From positions 1 to 43,814 of the forward strand of contig CAZZCN010000015.1 of the NCBI GenBank assembly GCA_964652975.1: a stretch of 43,814 nt of DNA. The letters are read 5' to 3'. The DNA is from CAZZCN01 sp964652975 (GTDB lineage Bacteria > Bacillota > Clostridia > Saccharofermentanales > UBA5734). Below, one piece after another: positions 6,825-15,321 of this stretch. Position numbers and translations under genes: made by a program. A model generated the notes under the pieces. That model saw only the letters and a list, made by a program, of their open reading frames with translations, had not been told where the DNA came from and searched no databases. Numbering within the stretch: the first letter of the stretch is position 1; each line of letters begins with the position of its first letter.

Positions 6825-9155
6825 TTAATTACCTAAATGCACAGTGAATTCATTATATCGAAAAGTTTTGGCAGACATATTAGGATTGGATATAAGCTGA
6901 TCCGTTTCCCTATAATCGCAATTGCTACATGTTGGTCTGATGAAATAAATTTTATTCTTCTCGGTAGAAAATTCAAGTATTTCGGTGTTCAACCGATAAA
7001 TTTCCAGATTGTTTTTACAATCAACAACAGATACATCCAATCCATAGTTCCAAGGGTTATAAATTTTGATTTTATTGCCATACAAACTCTGAATTCCAAT
7101 GTATAATACATCAAATCTGGCATTATCGTAAGTATATTCTGACGATACGATAAAACCACCCGTTGCATACAATGAAAATTTCGCATTAAATTCAAAAATG
7201 TTGTTTAATACTGCAGGAAACACTCGAATAACACCATCGTATGATTGTAAAAGAGCTTCATTAACCGCGTTGATTGTATTTCCCATTGATTCAAAACCAC
7301 AGTTGCCATCCCATCCCAATCCTGAACGAAAAACCTGAAACATGCCAATTGTTGAAGCTGTATTGTAATAACATTCATTTCCCAATCCAAGTCGTGCCGC
7401 CCATATATTGGAATTATCCCAGCTGATGCATCTTTGAAGCTGGTATCTACCGTAACGGTATTCATAATTATGAATTAAGTTATGGTAGAAAGGTTTATCA
7501 ATTCCGCTTTGGTTAAACGGATATAGCATTTCCAAACACGGATCATCAAGGTTGTTTTTTGGTAGGGCATAGAAGCTTTTCGTGTCGCAGGGCATCATTC
7601 TTTTAGGTGTTCCGGCAATTTCAAAACTGGTAAGATTTTCGACAACATCTGATAAATTATTGATAAACTCTTGCTGCACCCCATATTGGTTACCTTCTAC
7701 AATAAGAATTGGAAACAGTGCTTTAATTGCTGCAATGTCTGTAACAGGATTTTTTACATTCCAAAAGATTTCACGGGAGTTGCTGAATGGAATAAAAAAC
7801 TTTCCGTTTTCATCTTTTGAAAGGACCGAAGACAGATAATGCCTGGCTACTTCGCAACCCAAAATTACAAACTGTTCCAGCACTTCTACATCTCCGGTAA
7901 AAAGATAATATTGATACATTGTCAGTGCCGCTTCAACGCCGGCAGTGTGAATATTATTAACGTATGGTGAATCTGTGTTGCTTAGATGATTCCCGTCATG
8001 CCCGAAAGTTTCTGGAATTAAAATTCCGTCGTCACCATGGTATAGTTTACGTGTTATTTCCCTGCAGGTATCAAGATTATTGATATAATGTGCAAAATAA
8101 GGCTTTATCAGTTCAAAACCACCTGTTGCAAGCAATCCATTATAAAGCATTCGCTGGTTATACTGCCAATATGCCGCTGACCATTTTGTCACATCTCCGT
8201 GACTTCTAAAAACTCCGTTTATAAAATGACAGGGAGTTGTTCCCATCATAGCACAGGCAAGTGTATATTTTGAGAGATAGTAATAATTTTCGATATAATC
8301 ATCGTTAAGACTTGAGTACACAACTATGCTTTTATTCCAGAAATCTGCCCAGAATTTTTTGCACAAGTCTTCATAGTCATTAATATCTAATTTTGACAAT
8401 TTATTAGCTATATAAAGAGACTTGTCATATGAAGATTTGAACTTTAGTAAATCTGTGTTTTTTCGTGCAGGATTAATTATCCATATTGTATATTCAGGTT
8501 TACAGGGGTTTATTTTAAGTTTATATTCGCCATTGTTCTCAATTTCATAATCCGCTCCTGTTACAAATATGGAAAATGTGTAGCCATAATTGAGCGCTTC
8601 ATTTTCACCTCTTATGAGAGACAGAATTTTAAATGGATTATTATCAATATTTATCTTGTATGTTTTCCAGGCTTCTTCATTATTAACATTATACATCATA
8701 TATTCGTTGTGATTGCTTTTTACGTCCCACATGCATAGTTGTAATTCTGATTGACGCATCTTCTTATCGGTTACTTTGATAGCCATAAATTCATCAGCAC
8801 AGCCACCAATGATTTCATATGTCAAGTCTTCACCAAAACAAAAGGTCAATGTTCCTTCGCCGATTGAAAAACGTCCACTGAATTTTTCTATGTCAAATAG
8901 AGGTGCTATTTGTATTTGAGCAGAAGAGTATTGTGTCTGCGGAGAACCATCAACATTTGTAAATTGCATTTTCATGCCATTATCAAACCAAGTACAGACA
9001 CCCATTTTCCCTGTTCCGCAAACAAGAGCATTATCAGCGTCTATATCAACTGACGTGAAAACAAGATCATGCTTTTTTAGATATTGCGGCATGTCTGTCT
9101 TTAATCTTCCGTTTATGCTGTCAAAATGTATTTTACCCAATATGAATTCCTCCAT
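6825..9155 (-). CDS. Cytosolic six-hairpin (GH95-clan-like) glycosidase, paralogue of the protein at 38953-41310
   Basis: A 776-residue protein without signal peptide. The N-terminal beta-rich domain (to about 265) opens with GTGKMGVCTW, the counterpart of the GNG-x-x-G motif of GH95/DUF5703 proteins. The remainder is a helical (alpha/alpha)6-type domain with PCHFINGVFR (309-318), E462-x-x-W-N-x-KNP (468-470), and a C-terminal LLQS-x-x-G-x-IRVFPAV stretch typical of GH95-like enzymes. It is clearly paralogous to the enzyme encoded at 38953-41310: PCHFING, VTGADY, the KNP motif, LYG-x-x-x-K-x-x-NPW are shared. The ATG at 9155 has no ribosome binding site; a TTG at 9140 sits eight bases after GGAGG and may be the true start. 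Known GH95 members are alpha-fucosidases or alpha-galactosidases; the specificity here is unknown. Confidence 0.65.
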   Translation of the reverse strand: MEEFILGKIHFDSINGRLKTDMPQYLKKHDLVFTSVDIDADNALVCGTGKMGVCTWFDNGMKMQFTNVDGSPQTQYSSAQIQIAPLFDIEKFSGRFSIGEGTLTFCFGEDLTYEIIGGCADEFMAIKVTDKKMRQSELQLCMWDVKSNHNEYMMYNVNNEEAWKTYKINIDNNPFKILSLIRGENEALNYGYTFSIFVTGADYEIENNGEYKLKINPCKPEYTIWIINPARKNTDLLKFKSSYDKSLYIANKLSKLDINDYEDLCKKFWADFWNKSIVVYSSLNDDYIENYYYLSKYTLACAMMGTTPCHFINGVFRSHGDVTKWSAAYWQYNQRMLYNGLLATGGFELIKPYFAHYINNLDTCREITRKLYHGDDGILIPETFGHDGNHLSNTDSPYVNNIHTAGVEAALTMYQYYLFTGDVEVLEQFVILGCEVARHYLSSVLSKDENGKFFIPFSNSREIFWNVKNPVTDIAAIKALFPILIVEGNQYGVQQEFINNLSDVVENLTSFEIAGTPKRMMPCDTKSFYALPKNNLDDPCLEMLYPFNQSGIDKPFYHNLIHNYEYRYGRYQLQRCISWDNSNIWAARLGLGNECYYNTASTIGMFQVFRSGLGWDGNCGFESMGNTINAVNEALLQSYDGVIRVFPAVLNNIFEFNAKFSLYATGGFIVSSEYTYDNARFDVLYIGIQSLYGNKIKIYNPWNYGLDVSVVDCKNNLEIYRLNTEILEFSTEKNKIYFIRPTCSNCDYRETDQLISNPNMSAKTFRYNEFTVHLGN

Positions 9156-9232
9156 GTATAAAACTATTAAATATTTTATCTAATATAGCAATTAATCTCA
9201 CGCATTAGCCTTGTTAAAAATCACTCCTCTCC

Positions 9233-11542
9233 TTATACGCAAACACCAATGTCACTTTCACGCTCTTTAGGCGATACTACTAATTTTTCAATTTTCTTGT
9301 TTCTATATATGCATTCTACGGTTGTATCTCCTGGTGCAAATAATTTAAAACTTACATTCCATTCCTTCGGGAACGCCGGCAATATATATATTTTATTATC
9401 ATCTGTCTGAAAAGTCATTAATTGTAGTGTGTTTAAAATATTTGCTCCGTGGTCAGTGTCAGGTACGGCATCATATATCGGGCCCCACATTGCAGGGAAG
9501 GAATGCCCGGGATTTTTAAGTGAGCAATTATTTACCAGAACTTCGCGGGCATCATCTGCCAATCTTAATATGGCAGCAGCCATACCAATGTATTGCCATC
9601 CGGAATAACTTGGTCTACCAACTGTTTCTCCTATTACAAAGGATCTGAAGGCACCTGACTTCTCTATCGAATTTCTATAAGTATTGACAGCCAGCTCATA
9701 ATTGGGTTTTGTGTAGGTGAAATGTTTAAACGGGAAAATAGTATAAAGTTCGGTTGGTTCAATATTGTGTCTTATTTTATCATAATCCTCGGCAGGCGAG
9801 ACGACTTGAATGCCATTTTCATATGTTAATGTTATCTCTGGTAATATGTTGCTGAAATTAATGAAATATTCAAAATCCGTAATTAAACTCTTTGGCAACT
9901 TAAAAATTTCCTCAAGACACGATTTTAGTCCCACTACAACAGTTACAGGATTTTTTGTATCCCAGAAAGTTTCAACGCATTGTAAAGGCTCTATTAAAAT
10001 TTTCCCGTTTTCACGGTCTGTAAATCTAGTCTCGACATACAAAAAAAGGTCCTTGGCATAAGGTAAGATTTCATTAAGCAAAAATTCCTGGTCGTTTGAA
10101 TATTTATAATAATCAAACATAAGTATTATCAATTCAAGGCCTGGCGAGATATCTACAGCCCCCCCACTTCGGTTTTCGGAATAACCTACTGCTTTCCCTG
10201 TTCGGTCAATTCCATAGATACTCGCTGATTGCAGACCGAACGACAGAGTCATTTCAGTATTATGCTGCCCTTCTGCTCCGTAATATATTTTTGCTCTTTG
10301 CCTGTTTATGTCCCAAAATCTTCTGTAATACCGGAACAGCTTGACAAGTGTATGAGATTCACCTCTTGCAGCCATGGATAGATATGGATGTCTGACATTT
10401 TGCCATAAATGTTCAATACACCATGAACGTTCATCGGGATTAATGTTCATGTCAGGTTCTGTTGATGGAACCGATGTAAATCCTTTTCCAAAATTATTTA
10501 TTGAAAAATGCTCGTTGCCTCCAGGCATCAAGTTAAAAAGCATGCCATTGTAGTATATTGGAAATTCACCATCGGAACAGCATGCTGTCATCCATTTTGT
10601 TAATATATAAGCCTGTGTCACTGAAGATAATCTGCTATCAAGGTGGTATGTTTTCTCGCTTGCCAGATTGATGACTTTTTGTTCTGCCTTGGTTTCAATT
10701 GTTTCGTCACCTTCGACAAAAATCCAGCTTTTATTCCAGTAAGCGTTCCACCAGTCTTTTGTTGCTAAAAACGCCTTTTCAGAGTTCGCCAGATTCCTGT
10801 GGGCACGACTTAGTTTATTAATAAAATTAAATTCATTGTGTATCTGTTCACTTATTGTTGTAACTCTTACTTCAAATGAATTTGTGTGTCTTTTAATTAA
10901 TGCACTATCTCCATCAAATATACTTTCTCCTTTGAGTGATAGAATACCACCAAAAATCCTTCCCGTTATTAAATCCGGGATTTTATCGAGATGATCTCCC
11001 AAAGATTGGAGTCCGGCAGTAAAGTTAATAATATTTTCTTCATTTTTATGATAAAACAATATTCCATTTAAATTGGGCAGTATCTTATCGGGACCTTCAG
11101 CAATAAATCCATTAATTTCTTCTCTTTTACTGTATTTTGTTCTCCAGTTTATATATGAGACTTTGACATCTACCTTTTCTTGTGATGTTCCCAAAACATA
11201 TATTGCCTGGTCAATTTTACTCACAAACAGTTTAATGCTAACTTGTTTACCAGGTTCGCCGGCAAGAATTTTTATCCATCCCTCTGTCAGATTCAATTCC
11301 TGCAAAAAAGGTTTACCTGATGCAAAAGGATTTGGACTTAACCCGATTTTTACTTTGCCAAGTTTTACGGTCCTGTCTAGTTCAGTAATGGCATCCGCTC
11401 TTGCAATATAAAATTGTAAATCCCCATCCCTCTCAACCCAGACGCTTAGTCCGATTTCTCCGTTACCTATAGGCATGGCATTGCGGTCACTTGTACCGGG
11501 AGAATCATATAAGACATTATATTCGCTTATCTTATCTAGCAT
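9233..11542 (-). CDS. DUF5703-domain protein, GH95-clan-like
   Basis: A 769-residue cytosolic protein. Its N-terminus matches the DUF5703 signature closely: SDRNAMPIGNGEIGLSVWV followed by FYIARADA and VKLGKVKI. A helical catalytic-type domain follows, with E-T-F-W-D-T-KNP near residue 530 of the long frame, the same E-x-x-W-x-x-KNP motif seen in its two cousins in this window. The C-terminus has H-x-ANILNTLQLMT and ILPAFP, as in six-hairpin glycosidases. The frame opens with TTG at 11557, but the ATG at 11542 has GGAG nine bases upstream and is preferred. An AAT microsatellite fills the 5' intergenic gap. DUF5703 proteins are mostly known from glycan loci of Bacteroidota and Bacillota and are uncharacterised to my knowledge; a role in debranching imported oligosaccharides is inferred. 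Confidence 0.75.
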   Translation of the reverse strand: MLDKISEYNVLYDSPGTSDRNAMPIGNGEIGLSVWVERDGDLQFYIARADAITELDRTVKLGKVKIGLSPNPFASGKPFLQELNLTEGWIKILAGEPGKQVSIKLFVSKIDQAIYVLGTSQEKVDVKVSYINWRTKYSKREEINGFIAEGPDKILPNLNGILFYHKNEENIINFTAGLQSLGDHLDKIPDLITGRIFGGILSLKGESIFDGDSALIKRHTNSFEVRVTTISEQIHNEFNFINKLSRAHRNLANSEKAFLATKDWWNAYWNKSWIFVEGDETIETKAEQKVINLASEKTYHLDSRLSSVTQAYILTKWMTACCSDGEFPIYYNGMLFNLMPGGNEHFSINNFGKGFTSVPSTEPDMNINPDERSWCIEHLWQNVRHPYLSMAARGESHTLVKLFRYYRRFWDINRQRAKIYYGAEGQHNTEMTLSFGLQSASIYGIDRTGKAVGYSENRSGGAVDISPGLELIILMFDYYKYSNDQEFLLNEILPYAKDLFLYVETRFTDRENGKILIEPLQCVETFWDTKNPVTVVVGLKSCLEEIFKLPKSLITDFEYFINFSNILPEITLTYENGIQVVSPAEDYDKIRHNIEPTELYTIFPFKHFTYTKPNYELAVNTYRNSIEKSGAFRSFVIGETVGRPSYSGWQYIGMAAAILRLADDAREVLVNNCSLKNPGHSFPAMWGPIYDAVPDTDHGANILNTLQLMTFQTDDNKIYILPAFPKEWNVSFKLFAPGDTTVECIYRNKKIEKLVVSPKERESDIGVCV

Positions 11543-11559
11543 GAACACTGGCTCCAATC

Positions 11560-11620
<61 letters not shown>

Positions 11621-11621
11621 C

Positions 11622-13007
11622 TTATTTCTTATTTACACTAAATTTGTAAAAGCTTAAAAGTGGCAGACCACTTCCCATATCGTATGGTATGTTGGAATGT
11701 GGTGTAAGATTTGTTGCAAAAGAAACATTGCAGGCTTTTCCGCATTCCTTGGAAATTGATATGTAAACTTTATTCCTGGCAACTTCTATGTTTTTTATCT
11801 CCAAATCCCCTGTTTCATCACAAACTTTAAACTGCATATCAGCCGGCATCAATTCCAGTGTATTGATACCCTGATAAACATTCTCAAATTCAACGGCAAT
11901 TCTTTGATTATCGATAAGGTTTGCGGATTTGATATTTGGAGCTTTACCATAAACATTTTTGCCATGTATCTCACTTAAGACCACTCTACCGAGCCTTTCG
12001 CCAATGACAATGTTTGAAATTGAACTGTTATGAATTCCATCAGATAACCCCAGGTCGATTGTCGGTACTACGAAAACATTCTGGATTTTCTTAGCAGCCT
12101 GCCTTTGGGCCTCCCTTAAAGCGCTCCAGTATTGTCCCAGGCCAACGTTACCGGAGCTAGTGATTGTTTTGTTCAACTGGACCGTAAAAATCGGTAATTT
12201 CTCATCGTTTAAGTCTTTTCTAATTCTTTTTACCATGTTTGAAAATCTTTCAAGATAAGATTCTGAAAGCTCTTTTGTACAGTCGCTGCATCCCTGATAC
12301 CATAAAATCCCGGCAATTTTCATATTTTGATTAGTACACCGATTTACAACATGAATCATGTTGTTATAGAGTTCTGCACTTTCACTTGGATTCCATGAAG
12401 AAAGAGCTGAACCTCCTTTTGCAGTCTGAATTAGACCAATTGGATAATTAATATGCTGCCGAATAGTTTTTGCAAAAGACAAATAGGGGGAATGAGCTGA
12501 AATTTTGACTTCTGAATTAATTTCATGTGCCGTGCAGGTGGAATCATTCAATGGATGCGTTGCCATATCCCAGTCTTCTCTGTTTCTAAACAAGTGAATA
12601 TATGGGTCAGGAGGATCAAAAACCGGAGTTCTGCCATATCCTGACGAATTGCTTTGACCTGCAATAACATATAAATCCCCCACACCGATATGAAATATAG
12701 AATCGCCTTGATAACCCCATTCAACGCCACCAAGATAAGGATTGAGTGATGTTTCAATTCTATAAAGTCCACCGGCAGGAACCTCTTTTATTATTGCAGT
12801 AAAGCATCCGTTTTCGGCTATATCAGCAGTAAACCATTCAATTACGGACATTTGCGTGTTTTCACAAACTAATCTTACCCAAACCTTATTTTCCTGTTCA
12901 TCCGCCTGAATAAAAAATCCCTCTAATGTAATATCAGCAAATCCATTCTCCTGTTGAAATATTTGCCAGTCAACTGCACCTTTGGCTATAGTTATTATAC
13001 GTGCCAT
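11622..13007 (-). CDS. Sialate O-acetylesterase-like SGNH carbohydrate esterase
   Basis: A 461-residue cytosolic esterase of the SASA/SGNH type, which removes O-acetyl groups from sugars. Block I is IAGQSNSSGYG with the nucleophile Ser119. An oxyanion-type GGSALSSW follows (198-205), then ILWYQGCSD (234-242), the usual WYQGE-like block. The catalytic Asp-x-x-His is Asp323-Gly-Ile-His326. A beta-sandwich of about 100 residues precedes the catalytic domain, as in SIAE relatives. There is no signal peptide, so deacetylation occurs after import. GGAGG lies eight bases before the ATG. It sits between the GH26-like gene and the DUF5703 gene, which suggests that the imported oligosaccharide carries acetyl groups. 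The true substrate could be acetyl-hexose rather than sialic acid; no sialic acid catabolic genes are present. Confidence 0.85.
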   Translation of the reverse strand: MARIITIAKGAVDWQIFQQENGFADITLEGFFIQADEQENKVWVRLVCENTQMSVIEWFTADIAENGCFTAIIKEVPAGGLYRIETSLNPYLGGVEWGYQGDSIFHIGVGDLYVIAGQSNSSGYGRTPVFDPPDPYIHLFRNREDWDMATHPLNDSTCTAHEINSEVKISAHSPYLSFAKTIRQHINYPIGLIQTAKGGSALSSWNPSESAELYNNMIHVVNRCTNQNMKIAGILWYQGCSDCTKELSESYLERFSNMVKRIRKDLNDEKLPIFTVQLNKTITSSGNVGLGQYWSALREAQRQAAKKIQNVFVVPTIDLGLSDGIHNSSISNIVIGERLGRVVLSEIHGKNVYGKAPNIKSANLIDNQRIAVEFENVYQGINTLELMPADMQFKVCDETGDLEIKNIEVARNKVYISISKECGKACNVSFATNLTPHSNIPYDMGSGLPLLSFYKFSVNKK

Positions 13008-13056
13008 TGATAGTTCCTCCCTAATATTGAAACTTTACATATGACCATAACTCATT

Positions 13057-15270
13057 TTAAGCTTGTGCTCCCGGTTTTTTTCTCAGTCTTATGAATAGAA
13101 AGACTGCTGCAGTAATTATCACGGCCAGTGCCGCGATAATTCCAATGATTAATGCAGCTGAATTGTCATTTTGAGGGTCGTCTTTTGAAGAAGACGATGT
13201 TTGCATAGAGCTTGCAGTATTTGAATCAATAACTTCCGACGAATCGGTTGACGAGTTCTCCATGGATTCTGATGAAGTGTTTTCAGATGAAATGTCCGAA
13301 GATACACTGCTATCAGTCTGACACGAAAAAACTTCGCTGCTATTGTTTATAACAATATTGTTAGTTTTTACTCCATACAGTTCCAGCTCACAAATTGCAG
13401 TTCTGGTCTTATCTATTTCTAAGTTGGAATAATTCGGTTTTGTAACATATAACCTCATATAATTCGCTTCAAATTGTGTTACATCTCTTTTGTTACCGTT
13501 TGCTCTGTTCCCTTTAACAATATCAACGTCAGTCCAATGTTCTGCATCCAAACTGCTTTGCAGTTTGAAATCAACAGTGTTAAACAAGTCACCTTCCATA
13601 TTATAACCGGCATGTTTAACAACCCAACGAGATATCAAATAAGTTCCCTGCAAATCAATTGCAACCCAACTTGGAACTTCTTTATATGTATCCCATTTTG
13701 ACAACAAGCCATCGTTAATTTTGTATACAGGACTATCCGGATCATTTGCCATAACCGGCTTATCTAATGCAACATTTTGTGTAATGGTATTTTTTTCTAC
13801 CTTTATAGACTTGATCTTTTTATTTGCACCATGCTTTTCGAGATTGGGGTAATCACTTATGAATATCCATTTTGTGCCGGTAAAATTATCCCCACTAAAA
13901 CAACTGATCGTAGTACCTTCATTCAAATCTATGCTCTTAATACTGGAAACATCAATGCTTTTTTTGCTTAAATCAGATGCTGTATAGTTACCTATATCCA
14001 AACTTTTAAAATTGCCTGAATAATTTGTAATATTATAGAACCTTACATTACCGGGGGATGGGAATACACCTGTTTTAAAATTCGGAAGATCTTCGAGATT
14101 GTATACATACGGCGAATTCATAAAGATAGCACCATTAATATTACCCTTTTTCCCAATTGCAAATTCATTGGGTAATACGGAATACGAACCACCATAAATT
14201 GAAACAAAGGTTGTTGCAGGATAATACATCAAAGTTGAATTTAACTTGTTAAACCAGTCAAACCCGTCTTTTGTTGTTTGAGCAGCGATCGCATCACCAC
14301 TTCTTACGCTATACTCGGAAAATCCCAAGGGTTTTCCCGTACTAACAACCCAATCATAATCAGGGAAATCTTCCGGGGTATTCGTCCCGTTAGATTGTGC
14401 TGAATTATAAATTGTAGGAGCAATAACATCTACATATTCATCTCCAGCATAAAAATCCGGCATATTAGTATCTGTTGCTGATGGGGCATAAACTGACGGA
14501 GCATATACCATCAACACATTATCTAAATGTCTTTCATTATAGAAATAATCATACATCTGTCGCCAAACATTGCGAAAAGCCGCATATCCTTCTTCCGAAT
14601 CACAATAGGAGCCGTACAACCAAGGTCCATTTGTTTCAACAAACGGACGAAACATAACACAATTGATTCCAATATTTTTCAAATATTCTAGCCAATCTGC
14701 CTGACCCTTCAAAACAACATCCCGATAAAAATTATACATTTCCATATTTCTGTTCGGATTGGTGTTGTCATATTGAATGGGCATATTCTTTTGATCATCA
14801 ATTCCATATTTTCGTGCTATTTCCTGCATCTTTCTTAGCCACATTGAATCTGGATGGGATAGAACAATACATCCTTCATTATAATGCTCTAACATCTTAC
14901 CTGCTGTCAATTTCCATGTTGTGTTTGTTTCGGGTGTAAGGAATGATTGATTATTAATATCCCATTCCAATGCACCCGACCACAATCCGCCCGAAACACC
15001 TAAACATTTTTTAACAAGCTCATAGTTATCACCATTTGGGCTATTAGTGTTTATAGCATCATGAAAGCCCGAAACTAATCCCTTTTTTGTTGACAGCAAA
15101 CCCAGGTAATTTAAAACATTGCGTGCCTCTTGGGTTGTATTGCGGTTCACAGGCTCAAGTGCCTTAACATCAGTCGATATTGTATTTAAATTAAGCGAAA
15201 CCGCAGTACCCAGTACAAATACAATACTGATGGCTACAGATAATAATTTCTTTGTAATTCTATAATACAT
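13057..15270 (-). CDS. Membrane-anchored GH26-like glycosidase with beta/gamma-crystallin-like and discoidin domains
   Basis: A 737-residue secreted protein; numbering below is from the TTG two codons upstream. A signal peptide (to about 36) is followed by a GH26-like barrel (about 45-400), with FRPFVETNG giving the acid/base Glu214 and PLGFSEYS giving the nucleophile Glu321, a spacing normal for GH26 beta-mannanases. The histidine usually found before the acid/base Glu is Val here, so specificity may differ from classic mannanases. Residues 410-495 contain two Greek-key motifs resembling a beta/gamma-crystallin domain, and 500-636 an F5/8-type C (CBM32-like) domain. A Ser-rich stalk (645-705) leads to a membrane helix (708-730) and a basic tail, without LPxTG. 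ATG 15270 has GGAG seven bases upstream. This is the best candidate in the operon for extracellular backbone cleavage. Confidence 0.75.
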   Translation of the reverse strand: MYYRITKKLLSVAISIVFVLGTAVSLNLNTISTDVKALEPVNRNTTQEARNVLNYLGLLSTKKGLVSGFHDAINTNSPNGDNYELVKKCLGVSGGLWSGALEWDINNQSFLTPETNTTWKLTAGKMLEHYNEGCIVLSHPDSMWLRKMQEIARKYGIDDQKNMPIQYDNTNPNRNMEMYNFYRDVVLKGQADWLEYLKNIGINCVMFRPFVETNGPWLYGSYCDSEEGYAAFRNVWRQMYDYFYNERHLDNVLMVYAPSVYAPSATDTNMPDFYAGDEYVDVIAPTIYNSAQSNGTNTPEDFPDYDWVVSTGKPLGFSEYSVRSGDAIAAQTTKDGFDWFNKLNSTLMYYPATTFVSIYGGSYSVLPNEFAIGKKGNINGAIFMNSPYVYNLEDLPNFKTGVFPSPGNVRFYNITNYSGNFKSLDIGNYTASDLSKKSIDVSSIKSIDLNEGTTISCFSGDNFTGTKWIFISDYPNLEKHGANKKIKSIKVEKNTITQNVALDKPVMANDPDSPVYKINDGLLSKWDTYKEVPSWVAIDLQGTYLISRWVVKHAGYNMEGDLFNTVDFKLQSSLDAEHWTDVDIVKGNRANGNKRDVTQFEANYMRLYVTKPNYSNLEIDKTRTAICELELYGVKTNNIVINNSSEVFSCQTDSSVSSDISSENTSSESMENSSTDSSEVIDSNTASSMQTSSSSKDDPQNDNSAALIIGIIAALAVIITAAVFLFIRLRKKPGAQA

Positions 15271-15321
15271 AATCAATCTCCTTTTATTTAGTTAGTTTTT
15301 GATATCAGACAATACTTTTTA

